The notes under the pieces were generated by a model. The model saw only the letters and a program-made list of their open reading frames with translations, had not been told where the DNA came from and searched no databases. Below are positions 22,944 to 32,914 of a stretch of 64,000 bases of DNA, piece by piece; the stretch's first letter is position 1; every line of letters begins with the position of its first letter. Position numbers and translations under genes: made by a program. Source of the stretch: Durusdinium trenchii (taxonomy: Eukaryota > Sar > Dinophyceae > Suessiales > Symbiodiniaceae); NCBI GenBank assembly GCA_963970005.1, contig CAXAMN010000001.1, forward strand, positions 2,983,491 through 3,047,490, written 5' to 3'.

Positions 22944-22955
22944 TGGTAGCGGAGC
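22944..22955 (+). promoter_or_regulatory. Primer-binding site (initiator-Met tRNA type)
   Basis: TGGTAGCGGAGC starts one base after the 5' LTR. Its complement, GCTCCGCTACCA, is what a tRNA 3' end with CCA looks like and is close to eukaryotic initiator-Met tRNA ends, the usual copia primer. It would prime minus-strand DNA synthesis. Confidence 0.75.
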
Positions 22956-23050
22956 CCGGCAACGTCCGGGTCTCCCCCCCCTTTTTGGTTTGGGGTCGAC
23001 TCCCTTTTTGGTGGGACACTTAGCCCCCGCTTGGAGTTGTGGCTTTTGGG

Positions 23051-26000
23051 ATGGCCGGACAAACTCAGGCTGTCCCGCCATCGGATGGCGATCTGGATGA
23101 ACCCGTAGGAGGATCGCCAGCCGCAGGTTCACCCGGCGCGCCCGATGGCATGGGGTCTGACCGCGAAGCCTTTCTTCGGTTCCAGAGGTTTCTCCGTCTG
23201 GAAAGGGAGCAAGAAGGGCGCGGTCTTCGCGGACGACGTCGTCAGCGAGACGACGAAGAAGAAGAAGAAGATGGAGGTGGCGATGGCCGGGGGTCGGCTG
23301 GACCACCACCATCTTGGGACGGCGTGACGCCCTTTGAGGACTACTTCATAAAGGCAAAGCTATGGATCGCCACGGCCAAGGCCAAGGGTCGATCTCGCGG
23401 CCCCCTACTGTTGAAGATGTTGAGCGGCGCTCCATTCGAGCATTACAAACACTGGGCAAAAGACCCAGAATGGATGGCTGACCCTCATGGCGCCGAGCGG
23501 CTCCTCAACGACATGGACACCCCAGAGAAGTATGGAGACGATCAACAAGAACACATGCTCACCGCCATGTCAAGGATCACCTACCACCTGAGGCGCCAAC
23601 GGAACGAGACCTGGCGAGAGTACTTTGCGAAGTGGGATGGTGCCATTCGCAAGGTCCACCAACACAAGATCACCCTCCCGGAAGAGTATGAGGGCTTTCT
23701 GATGATCAATGGCCTTCAGCTCACCGAGACCGAGACCAAGGCAATGCTGAACTACACTCATGGATGCATCAAGCCGAGCTCCATCAAGAGCTGGCTGAGG
23801 AAGAACGAAACCCGACTGTCAGCTGCAGAGTTGGGAGCTGATAAGAAGAAGAACCAGGTCCACTCTCTCACGGAGTTCGAGGGACACCACATCGAGAATA
23901 ATGACATCGAGGAGAACGACGAGGACAAGGAGGAGATCGATGAACTTGAGCAGTGCATCATGCACCTTCAGGACGACGCCGACGGTGACACAGTCCTTAG
24001 TGAAGGTGAGGCTGCCGAGATCCTCTCCACCTACGTGCAGCAGAAGAAGACCTACACCCAATCGATCAAAAATAAAAAGGCCAGAGAACTGGCCCGTGGC
24101 TACGGAAAGCGACCACCTCCAGGAGGATATGATCGAGGATCCGTCCGGGACAGACCACTTCGACCGGGCTCGTATTCGGTCACCATAGCTGAGCTTCAGA
24201 AAAGAACTCGCTGCCGCAACTGCGGCCAGATCGGACACTGGAAGCGGGACTGTAAGAATCCGCCTCAGAAGAACCCGGACTTGAAGACTAACGAGAGCCA
24301 CTACTTGGAGAACACCGATGAGGCATTCTTCATTGGACACCTTGCCGAGGACGTGCTGGACTTCGAGTCTGACCCAACGATCCTGGAAGCCAACGCCATG
24401 AACCTGGCTACGAGGTCTCCTACCAGTACTGAGCGGCATGGAGAGACGACTCCCCTGAGCCCGGCCGGTAGGAACTGGCAGCCAAAGGTTGGCTCTGCCA
24501 CGGATGCTGAACGCCCGTCCGCGTCGGCATATATGGAGAGTGACCTTTTCCGTCCGACCGGTGTTGAACACTTGTTTGTTTTTGAAAACATGTTTTGCAA
24601 CCTCGTCTCCAAGTCTCCCCAACCTCAAGATATGATGGACGCAACTTGTGCCACCGTCGATACGGGATGCCAACGACTTGCCATTGGTGCACGAACACTT
24701 CGAGAGTTCGCTCAACACCTTCCTGAACCCCTGAAGATCACCCTCACTCCCGAAACAAATAGGTTCAGGAGCGTGCATCAGACATCAGTCACGTCCAAGG
24801 TTGCTACAATCCCATGTTCTTTGGGTACCAAGGGAAGCTTCCTGAAGCCCGCTGTCTTCGAAAACGAAGAAAGCTCAGGTGCGCCCTTCCTCATCTCTCT
24901 CAGCTTCCTACTCCATTGTCATGGAGAAGTTATCCTTTGTCATGAACAAGGCCTCCAATTACGGCTTCGAGGAACTCCCGAACCAGTTCCCCTTCACCTT
25001 GGCCCAACTGGTGCTTTACGAATTCCACTCCAACAATACAACCAGATGCAAAAACAAGCGCTCGAACGAGAACAAAACTTGATGAACCAGAGCACTTCGG
25101 TCGAGTTTGAGGTCTTGAAATTGCAAGATGGCTGCATGGAACCGCCGAAGCCGAGTACCACTCAAGCCACGAGCCCTTTTGCTACTCCGCACTCAGCTGC
25201 TTGCCATGCAAACCGCTGGTCAGAAACGTGTTCGGGCCAGTCCGACTCTCGAAGAAGAAGACCTTCAACAGCATCGAGTTCTTCAATCGTGGTTCCGCCT
25301 GATGAGACGATTTCTACTGGTTCTGATGCCCCTTCAGCAGATGCTGGAAAGGTTCATGGACCATATGCTCAGCACCAAGCCACACCGAGAGGCCCTGAAG
25401 GAGATGATTCGAGCCCTACCAGACGAAGATCTACCGATGATCCAGAATGTGGCCCGCCAGGAAATGAATCGGCGAGAAGATACTGGTCATCGACCTCAGG
25501 AACAAGGACACTGGTCCAACCTCAGCGAGACCAGCACCCATCCAGCTCGTCGACCACGACCTCCTCCAGATCCCGTCCTCACCGAAAGGTGTCGGCAGAT
25601 CAACAGCCTACCAGGCATCGAGATGATCTTGGAACCACGTCCGAGGTGTCATTGCGCCCTTCAGTGCAAGATCCACCTCAGCGACTCGGGCCCGACGGGA
25701 CACAACTACGAGAAGCTGTACTTTCGATGCCCCCTGGAACTGGGACATCAGTGCCGCTTCGTCCAGTGGTGCGAACAGCAGCCTCTTCTGAGTCTGGAAA
25801 GCTGGCGTCACCGGCAACAGCCCGGCGACGAACCTGTGAGCTACACACAGATCTTAGAGGCCATGATCCAAACCAAATGTCAACACAAGGAGACACATCG
25901 AAAGGGTTCGAATGCCTATCTCACCAAGGTCACCTGTCGCACGTGCAACAAGGTCATCAAGTCCGAGAAGATCGGGAAAACGGAAGAGGGAAACAAGTCC

Positions 26001-29000
26001 AAGGCCAGCACGACGTCCTCAAGCTCGGCCCCACCATCACGCCAGGGGATTCCCTCTGCAGCGACTCCCCAAACCACCTCGGATGGAACCGACCTGGAGC
26101 ACCTGACCGACTACCAGGAATTTCAAGAATACCTTCGTTGGAAAAACCAACGACAACCTCCGAGACGGGAGGAACAGTGAGACAGGTCACCCCGAAGCTA
26201 GAACGGAAGCTTCGGGCTGCCATTAAGAAGGCAACAGCTTTTTGGCGAGAGCTTCAATTGCTGCTGGCTGATACGCCCTTGCAGCACTGGGCTCAGGTCT
26301 TAAATGACGAAATTTGCCAGGAGTTCACTCTGAATCCAGCCGGCACAAAAAGATCTCGCGAGATCGCCGAAGTCATGGGGTTAACTGTTAAACAACTTAA
26401 GACCGTTGCCGAAGTGTACAATCCTGGTTGTTTCCAGAAAATCACTGGTCGTTTTCATTTGTCGCCCGGTCGCGCTTTTGATTTGAGTCTAGGAGACGAT
26501 TTGTTAAACGAAGACAAACAAAACGAAGTCATGCAGTATGTCAAGGTCACTAAACCAGGACTTGTTTGCATTGCACCACCTTGCAAGATGTACACTCAGC
26601 TGCAAAACCTCTCCAAAGAGAAACGTGCTCGACTGCCGGACCTCATGAAACGATACTTGAAAAACAAGGCAGAAGGTGACAGGTTATTGATTTTTGCCAT
26701 TCGGTTGTGCGAATTCTGCGACGAACTCGGGATCAAGTTCATATTTGAACATCCACATGCCGCTTCCTCCTGGAAACACTGTGCCATGGAGCGGCTGTTG
26801 GATCGACCGAATGTCATCTACACCAAGGCTGACCAATGCCAGTACGGACTGCAGGGTCAATCAGGCCTTCCCCAAAGAAAAAGAACCGGATTCGCCACGA
26901 ACTCAGAAGCACTTGCTCAAGCTCTGAGCAAGCTTTGTCCTGGCAATCATGAACACGAAGTCATCATTGGTGGCAACCGGTCTCAACGATCACAGGTATA
27001 CCCGGAGAAACTTCGATCGGCTATCTTGAAGGCCTACAGCCAGTCCATCAACGTGGACCATGTGGAAGTGGTCAGTTCCGAGAGCATGCTGGCCGAGAAC
27101 CACCGGCTGAACTACCTCATGGACACCGAGTTCCGGGCCTTAAAGGACCTACAACGGGAAGTACCTGCTGGTCACACCGAATGTCAGGACCCCGATTCCC
27201 GAGCACTTGACGAACCAGATTCTCGCCTACCTGACCTACCGGACTATGTTACGGCCGAGATCTTGGCGAACGAAGAGAATCGAGGACCACATGACCGGGA
27301 GAACCAAGAGGACGATGGGGAACTACAACCAGAAGAGGAGCAGGAAGAGGGCGAGACCCCGGAGAACCCAGAACAACAGTTACCGCTACATTCCCGTTTT
27401 CCCATGGAACGTCTTCTTCACCGAGCACACGTCGGCTTAGGCCACCCGACCTCGGACAGGTTTGTTCGAATCCTTCGGTACGCGAAGGCCAAACCTGAGG
27501 TCATCGAAGCTGCCAAACATCTCCGGTGCAGTGTGTGCCAACGACACTCACAGGTAAAACCTGCTCGGAGAAGTGCACCGCCAAAGGAACTGGCCTTCAA
27601 TGAGTGCGTCGGGGTGGACGTCATCTTCTTACCGACGCTTGGCAGCAGGTCACGCCCGGCCCTGAATGTCATTGACTGGTCAAGCAAATTCCAACTCATG
27701 ATCCCCATGGACAACAAGAAACCAGGTCACGTCCGAGAAGCCTATAGACATTGGCTTCGTCTTTTCGGTCCTCCTAAACGAATGGCACTGGACCTAGGAC
27801 GTGAATTCAGAGGGACATTTGCTGAACAAGCTGAACAGGATGGAACCTTCGTTGACCCCTCAGCAGTTGAAGCCCCACATCAAAGAGGCATCACCGAGCG
27901 TCATGGCAAGACCTTTAAGTACCTCCTCCAGAAGACCATGGACACCTACAGCTGTGCCAACATGAAGGAATGGGAAGAAATGGTCGACATCACCATGATG
28001 ACTAAAAATCGAATGATGAACGTTGGAGGCTTCAGTCCTAGCCAACGGGTTTTAGGCTTCAACCCCTTCTTGCCCGGAGGCCTTCTCAATGGAGACGACG
28101 GCCATCGAGGACAACAACCAGAAATCAAGGTCGGCGATCTCAGTATCGAACGATCAATGAAACTTCGGAAGGCTGCAGCACATGCCTTTATCGAAGCAGA
28201 CGCCAGCAATTCCCTTCGAAGAGCAGTTGCTTCAGGACCACGACCTGTCCTCGAATATGACATCGGCGAGATCGTCTACTTCTTCCGGATGGGAGCCGAC
28301 AAGAAATTGAAGTTCAAACCATGTTATTGGCACGGACCAGCAAGAATCATCATGATCGACCAACCCAGCACTATCTGGTTATCATACCAGTCCCAACTTG
28401 TCAAGGCAAGCCCTGAACGAATCAGGAGAGCTTCAATGGAAGAAAACATGGCCATGTCAGGATGGCTGGAAGACCTCGTGAAGCTGAAGAAAGACATCAC
28501 CACGGAACCAATTCGAGGTTTCCTGGACCTGTCCGACCAACCGCTCCCAGAGATCATGGACGATGAGGACAACCACGAAGAATACACCCCAACTGAACCT
28601 GATGAAGCGCCCGATCAAGATATTCCAATGGAACCAGTACTACCACCAGGACTCAAAGAACCTCTCGGATATCCACGACCTGCAAAACGCTATCGAGAGA
28701 AGGGGCCACAAGATGAACTAGTCTATGATGATCGAGAGCCACTTCCTGCGGTACCTGATGACCAACAATCAGGAGATCGCCAACAAGATGAAGCAGATCT
28801 CCGACTTCCAGAACCTGAACAAGAACGAGAAAAGAGAGCACATGATGAAGACGAATTGGATGAACAACCTAGCAAAAGATCCCGACTTGAATATCTTGAG
28901 ACCTACCTCCTCAAGGTCGAGAACTTGATCAAGGGAAGACAACGAAAAGAAGTTCGACTACAAGAGCTCAACCTCCGCAACCAAAAATGCTTCAAGAACG

Positions 29001-29383
29001 CTATCAGAAAAGAGATCCAGAACAACATCAACATCGGCGCCTATACCATGGTCAGCCCCGAGGAATCAGCCCGTGTCAGACAGACCATGCCGAATAAAAT
29101 CATGGAGAGTCGGCTAGTCCTCACACCCAAACCGCTGGAACCTCATGAAATTGAAAAAGCTAAGGAAGAAGAAATTCTCCTGGACTGGGAGACCGATGAG
29201 CCATGCAAGGCGAAAGCCCGCCACGTCATGAAGGGTTTCAGCGAAGAAGGTGCTGAAAACATTGAGGCCACGACTCCACAAGTGACCCGAGAAGGCACCC
29301 TCACTGTCGCCCAACTGGTTTCCAGCTTCCAGTGGAGACTTGGCTTCCTGGACTTCACCCAGGCATTTCAATGGGAGACATGA
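23051..29383 (+). CDS. Copia Gag-Pol polyprotein (gag to truncated RT)
   Basis: 2,110 codons from the first ATG (an in-frame GTG lies 12 bases upstream). Order: gag-like helical domain (~100-260), CCHC knuckle C388-C401 (CRNCGQIGHWKRDC), aspartic protease with D537-T-G, then ~680-1040 where this frame turns Ser/Thr/Pro/Arg-rich and the overlapping frame (25083-26180) carries protein-like sequence. A methyltransferase-like domain (~1050-1330; PPC with C1178, FEHP with E1233) follows. Integrase: HHCC zinc site from ~1457, catalytic D1523, D1581, E1616 (34 residues between the last two). RT begins near 1970 and ends at LDFTQAF, residue ~2106, where a deletion shifts into a stop. The product acts in a cytoplasmic virus-like particle and then in nuclear integration. 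Confidence 0.9.
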   Translation: MAGQTQAVPPSDGDLDEPVGGSPAAGSPGAPDGMGSDREAFLRFQRFLRLEREQEGRGLRGRRRQRDDEEEEEDGGGDGRGSAGPPPSWDGVTPFEDYFIKAKLWIATAKAKGRSRGPLLLKMLSGAPFEHYKHWAKDPEWMADPHGAERLLNDMDTPEKYGDDQQEHMLTAMSRITYHLRRQRNETWREYFAKWDGAIRKVHQHKITLPEEYEGFLMINGLQLTETETKAMLNYTHGCIKPSSIKSWLRKNETRLSAAELGADKKKNQVHSLTEFEGHHIENNDIEENDEDKEEIDELEQCIMHLQDDADGDTVLSEGEAAEILSTYVQQKKTYTQSIKNKKARELARGYGKRPPPGGYDRGSVRDRPLRPGSYSVTIAELQKRTRCRNCGQIGHWKRDCKNPPQKNPDLKTNESHYLENTDEAFFIGHLAEDVLDFESDPTILEANAMNLATRSPTSTERHGETTPLSPAGRNWQPKVGSATDAERPSASAYMESDLFRPTGVEHLFVFENMFCNLVSKSPQPQDMMDATCATVDTGCQRLAIGARTLREFAQHLPEPLKITLTPETNRFRSVHQTSVTSKVATIPCSLGTKGSFLKPAVFENEESSGAPFLISLSFLLHCHGEVILCHEQGLQLRLRGTPEPVPLHLGPTGALRIPLQQYNQMQKQALEREQNLMNQSTSVEFEVLKLQDGCMEPPKPSTTQATSPFATPHSAACHANRWSETCSGQSDSRRRRPSTASSSSIVVPPDETISTGSDAPSADAGKVHGPYAQHQATPRGPEGDDSSPTRRRSTDDPECGPPGNESARRYWSSTSGTRTLVQPQRDQHPSSSSTTTSSRSRPHRKVSADQQPTRHRDDLGTTSEVSLRPSVQDPPQRLGPDGTQLREAVLSMPPGTGTSVPLRPVVRTAASSESGKLASPATARRRTCELHTDLRGHDPNQMSTQGDTSKGFECLSHQGHLSHVQQGHQVREDRENGRGKQVQGQHDVLKLGPTITPGDSLCSDSPNHLGWNRPGAPDRLPGISRIPSLEKPTTTSETGGTVRQVTPKLERKLRAAIKKATAFWRELQLLLADTPLQHWAQVLNDEICQEFTLNPAGTKRSREIAEVMGLTVKQLKTVAEVYNPGCFQKITGRFHLSPGRAFDLSLGDDLLNEDKQNEVMQYVKVTKPGLVCIAPPCKMYTQLQNLSKEKRARLPDLMKRYLKNKAEGDRLLIFAIRLCEFCDELGIKFIFEHPHAASSWKHCAMERLLDRPNVIYTKADQCQYGLQGQSGLPQRKRTGFATNSEALAQALSKLCPGNHEHEVIIGGNRSQRSQVYPEKLRSAILKAYSQSINVDHVEVVSSESMLAENHRLNYLMDTEFRALKDLQREVPAGHTECQDPDSRALDEPDSRLPDLPDYVTAEILANEENRGPHDRENQEDDGELQPEEEQEEGETPENPEQQLPLHSRFPMERLLHRAHVGLGHPTSDRFVRILRYAKAKPEVIEAAKHLRCSVCQRHSQVKPARRSAPPKELAFNECVGVDVIFLPTLGSRSRPALNVIDWSSKFQLMIPMDNKKPGHVREAYRHWLRLFGPPKRMALDLGREFRGTFAEQAEQDGTFVDPSAVEAPHQRGITERHGKTFKYLLQKTMDTYSCANMKEWEEMVDITMMTKNRMMNVGGFSPSQRVLGFNPFLPGGLLNGDDGHRGQQPEIKVGDLSIERSMKLRKAAAHAFIEADASNSLRRAVASGPRPVLEYDIGEIVYFFRMGADKKLKFKPCYWHGPARIIMIDQPSTIWLSYQSQLVKASPERIRRASMEENMAMSGWLEDLVKLKKDITTEPIRGFLDLSDQPLPEIMDDEDNHEEYTPTEPDEAPDQDIPMEPVLPPGLKEPLGYPRPAKRYREKGPQDELVYDDREPLPAVPDDQQSGDRQQDEADLRLPEPEQEREKRAHDEDELDEQPSKRSRLEYLETYLLKVENLIKGRQRKEVRLQELNLRNQKCFKNAIRKEIQNNINIGAYTMVSPEESARVRQTMPNKIMESRLVLTPKPLEPHEIEKAKEEEILLDWETDEPCKAKARHVMKGFSEEGAENIEATTPQVTREGTLTVAQLVSSFQWRLGFLDFTQAFQWET
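25083..26180 (+). CDS. Overlapping frame with GRF-like zinc finger, inside the polyprotein ORF
   Basis: This +1 frame is open for 365 codons while the Gag-Pol frame is also open. It has helical text (…EALKEMIRALPDEDLPMIQN…) and a GRF-like finger: RCHC near the start, GPTGHNYEKLYFRC in the middle and CRFVQW at the end (~25649-25770), fitting the CxC…C…CxFxxW pattern of nucleic-acid-binding GRF domains. A second Cys pair (CRTCNK) follows at ~25938. In the main frame the same DNA gives only low-complexity text. So the ancestral polyprotein probably ran main frame, this frame, then main frame again, and two compensating indels (or frameshifting) now separate them. A separate overprinted protein from the ATG at 25128 is the alternative. 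Confidence 0.7.
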
Positions 29384-30897
29384 TGGCATGGTACAACCAC
29401 CTCCGGAAGTTCCTCGTTGGCGACCTCCACTACCAACAGTCATTGGCTGACCCTTGCATCTACTACAAGCTCAAGACCAATCTAGAAACAGGAAAAGAAC
29501 AACTGAGCGGCATCATTGCGGTAGCCACTGACGATCTTCTTCACGGAGGAGACCATGACCATGAAGAAGCCATGAACAAGATCCAAACAAAGTACAAGCT
29601 TGGTAAATTCCAGTACGGCGCTGGAAAATTCACCGGCAAGCTCTTCACCCAGCACGATGACTATAGCATCACGGTGAACCAAGAAAACTATGTTCAGGAG
29701 AAACTCTTCGAAATTCATCTAGAGAAAAGCAGGAAGAAAAGAAGATTCTCCTTTTGTGATGACAAAGAAGTGTCAAGTCTCCGAGCCAGTGTCGGAGCCC
29801 TCGCATGGTTGGCCAAGGAGAGCAGGCCGGACATAGCTGGAAGAGTGGCACTACTTCAACAAGTATTTCCACGACCACGCATCAAGGACATTATTGAGGC
29901 CAACTCCATCACCCAGGAGGCAAAGAAATACGCCACGAGTGGCATCCGGATCATGCCCATTGCCCCAGGCAACCTGAGGGTTGGCGTCGCCACTGACGCT
30001 TCTTGGTCGAATGCAAGAAGCCAAGACCAGATCGAAAAAGATGGTCCAGACTACTGGGAAGAGAAAAGTCAACACTGGATCCGTCACCACTTGACGCCAC
30101 GAAGAACCTTGTTCCACCCAGGAGCCACACCAGGACCTGACCTCCACGACCTACAACCAGGCCGACGGACAGTGAACAACCTTGGAAACACCAAGGAAGA
30201 TGACTGGACCAGAGGAAACAGCACCACCACCTGGGACTCCCAACCATGGACCGGACAGACCATCTTCACCAAGCAGCTTCCAGGCCATGAACTGGAACAC
30301 TCCCACATCAGCGACTGCTTTCTTAAGATGCTTAACTGCAGCAGTCAAGGCGGCTATGTTCTCATGTTCTATGACAAGCGCATGGAGAGTGAAAACCAGC
30401 CACACATGGTCTCAGTGACCTCATGGAAATCCTCAAGGTTGAAAAGAAAAACAGTAAACACCCTCAGTGCAGAGTGCCAGGCACTGATTCAAGGAATCGG
30501 CCAAATCCATTGGCACAGGTATCTCCTGTTAGAGCTTCTTGGGGCTCCAATGTCCACCACAGACTGGGAAAGGCATCTGGCATCCATCCCCTACGTGTCA
30601 GTGGTTGACTCCCGTTCCCTCTACGATTGCATCAACAAGTTGGTTTGCACCTACGCCCAAGTCGAGGATAAAAGAACAGCCATCGATGTCGCCATCCTCA
30701 AGGATGATCTCTGCCGGTCTGGCGGAACACTGAGGTGGGTAGCAGGAGACAACATGGTTGCTGACCCCCTTACTAAACGTATGTGTTCCGACTTCCTCCG
30801 AATGATTTGCAACACCGGTATGTGGTCACTCTCAGAAGACGGTCACGAAAGACAATGTACAGAACAAGATGTCTTGATCGTCTCGCTTTGCCGCTAG
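29384..30897 (+). CDS. Copia RT C-terminal part and RNase H (different frame)
   Basis: Continues the polyprotein in another frame after the deletion; usable text begins at GDMMAWYNHLRKF (~29370), and the Met at 29332 is only an overlap artefact. RT: SLADPCIYY, then VATDD with the catalytic Asp pair at 29530-29535, where copia usually has YVDD. RNase H: first Asp in ATDASW (~29995), Glu in SAEC (~30470), Asp in VVDSR (~30605), Asp near DNMVADPLTK (~30760). About 100 residues of hydrophilic sequence are inserted between the first Asp strand and the next strand (YVLMFYDKRM). Stop is 12 bases before the 3' LTR. Without the missing RT block the protein is presumably inactive. Confidence 0.85.
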
Positions 30898-30909
30898 AAG
30901 TTGTGCCGG

Positions 30910-31042
30910 TGTGAAATTGGAACATCGGCATCGCTCGACCCAAGACCAAGCTAGGAACCTGTACTCCAAATGGGGGTTACGTGTCCGCTGAAAAGGGAGT
31001 CCGTTCTTGCTTGGGGGCTTGCTGCGGTTTTTGGGATTCACA
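30910..31042 (+). repeat. 3' LTR of the copia element (133 bp)
   Basis: Same ends (TGTG..CACA) and length as the 5' LTR; one substitution (G at 31026). Confidence 0.95.
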
Positions 31043-31047
31043 GATTC
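31043..31047 (+). repeat. Target-site duplication, right
   Basis: GATTC, matching 22805-22809. Confidence 0.85.
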
Positions 31048-32914
31048 ATTAGCCGTGTTCATCCTTGTGTCGTTGTTCCTGTAAAGCCGCCCACATGTTG
31101 TTTTGGGACCTGAAAGATCTGAACGAGTGGCGCTGAAATGGCCCCGCTCGGGGTTCGACCCAATGGAGGTTCTCACAGACCAGCCACAAAAAGCCCTACT
31201 AGGCCTGAAGAGGGACCTCAAGGGAATTGGACCTCAAGGGACGTCAAGGACCTGCAGGGACCTGCAGGGACCTTCCATGTCGAGTTTAAAGGGCCGATTG
31301 AGTTTTTTTTTAGCAGTTTCGGACTGGGCCAGCGTGTGTTTCACGTGAGGACGTGAGTTTCACGTCGGCTGAGCCCTGTGGAAGACTCACTTCTCCTCCA
31401 GCTACTGGCTGCAAGATCTATTTTCATGTAGGACGCTTCTGCACATTCAATCCATCCAAAGATTCACCAAATAAATATGGCAACAGCAAACCAAAAATAC
31501 CTTTATACTTAACTATAATACACGGCAACAAAAAAGACATACAAAATGAATAATATGGGGTAACTGATCCCCTTTGCTCCCTAATGACATTCTCGGTACA
31601 CCTCAAGCCCAGACCATCGCTTTGCCCAATTCATGATAATTTAATTTAATTCTATTTTAATTCTAATAGCTTTTTTGTTACTACTAGTAAGGCACTTGTT
31701 ACTAGTAGCTTCCTACACCCCCCCATGATGTCCGTCGTCCGTTCGATGTTTGAAGCGAGAGACGGTTCGAGACGCTAAGAGGCCCATGATCCGTTCGCAC
31801 GTGCGCCGTGAGTCCATTGATCACCATCCCCGGAAAAACCCGGACCAAACAGGACCAAACAAACCGATCCCCGGAAAGTTCTCCGCTCGCCAAATGCTGT
31901 TGCTGGCTCGGAGCGATCCTTTGGTACTTGAAAACACGACATCATGCTGTATCCTGTCTTCATCAACCAATGCAGGCAGTAAAAAGGTCATCTATATATG
32001 GCTGGGAGTTGGAGTTCCTGGTTCTTGTGCATCAAAAGCCATCAAGCTCTTTTGTTTAGCCTCACCACCACAGCTGTTCCTTCTTCCCAAAGTACAAGAT
32101 ATAGCACTGGTTTGCTTAGCCAAAGTCCTTCGGGCCACACATCGCACGATTAAAAAAATGGAACACCTCGCGCCGGCGCGTCCGCTCTTTTTGACTCTGG
32201 GTCCCTGCACGTCGGCATCGCCGCGTTGTCTTCACACATCTCGGACCCACCGGGCAGGCCTACGAGGAGGGCGGGTCTGCCACATCTGGGTGGGGTGTGC
32301 CTGTTCATGGCAGACACCCCTTTGCTAGTTTCCTGAACTTTTATCATTGTGTCTTGTTCAACTTGACACTGCCGGATGTTTCAATGGAAAAGAAGGACAA
32401 AGAAGGACGCCTGGATCAAACATCTCTTGATTTTTGATTGTTGATGATATATATATATATATAATAAGTTATAAGGGAGCGTCAAAGTAGATCCGCATGT
32501 CATGGGAGGTTCATCACAGCGATGGTCGACCAGCCATCGTCCCAAAAGCCTGGGTCAACAGCCCCACGCCGAAAGGTTTCTGGTTGCTTTCCTGAAGGGC
32601 TGTGATGTTGACGCCCGGCGATTGAATGCGAAAAGGCATGCCACTTGGAAACTGAGAGCAAATTCTTATGGGGAATCTGTGCCCCATGGGACATCCACTA
32701 ATCCACTACTAAATTCAACGTCAGACCATGTGGCGAAGCTGTCTCCCTCTTCTTCGGTATCTATCGTCAAAGAGAAGCAGTACTTTTCATGGTTTTGTTT
32801 CAAGTTGTTCACAAAGCTATTCTAGATCACTTCAAGTCAATGATTCAATCCCTCCCAAGTAGGGAGACCTGGACCATCGGGTTTGAGTGGATACTTCCTC
32901 ACGCATTTGTCAGG
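31048..32914. other. Unassigned flank of the retrotransposon
   Basis: Contains a 192-codon + frame (31750-32328) and, opposite it, a protein-like - frame at 31702-31893 (…GDRFVWSCLVRVFPGMVING…); neither could be confirmed. Tandem GGACCTGCA units at 31249-31272, a CTACTAGTA repeat at 31676-31712, TA run near 32450. Confidence 0.3.
31676..31712. repeat. Short CTACTAGTA repeat fragment
   Basis: TTGTTACTACTAGTAAGGCA followed by TTGTTACTAGTAGC; shares the core of the longer repeats at 40.5 and 46.7 kb. Confidence 0.6.

Larger units (their letters stand above)
22810..31042 (+). mobile_element. Ty1/copia LTR retrotransposon, recent insertion, RT-deleted
   Basis: 8,233-bp element with 133-bp LTRs, GATTC target duplication, a primer-binding site right after the 5' LTR and a polyprotein in copia order (integrase before reverse transcriptase). 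LTR divergence is 1 in 133, so insertion is recent. No clear polypurine tract is visible in the 12 bases between the last stop (30897) and the 3' LTR. The RT lacks a block of the palm domain and changes frame at ~29360-29385, so this copy cannot make its own full RT and, if it moved recently in this form, needed help from a relative. It is antisense to most host exons nearby. Confidence 0.95.

Noticed and set aside
23819-24778. 319-codon - strand ORF antisense to gag
   Set aside because: Shadow of the gag/protease frame; text is Leu/Arg/Val-rich with no motif, and the + strand carries conserved retroelement domains here.
30898-30909. Polypurine tract before the 3' LTR
   Set aside because: The 12 bases AAGTTGTGCCGG are not purine-rich; priming site not identified rather than forced.
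31129-31165. TGGCGC…GGTTCGACCC resembling A and B boxes after the 3' LTR
   Set aside because: Spacing of under 20 nt between boxes is too short for a tRNA or typical SINE, and the A-box is poor.
31750-32328. 192-codon + strand ORF
   Set aside because: Composition changes along its length, the - strand is also open, and no splice or family support was found; left unassigned.
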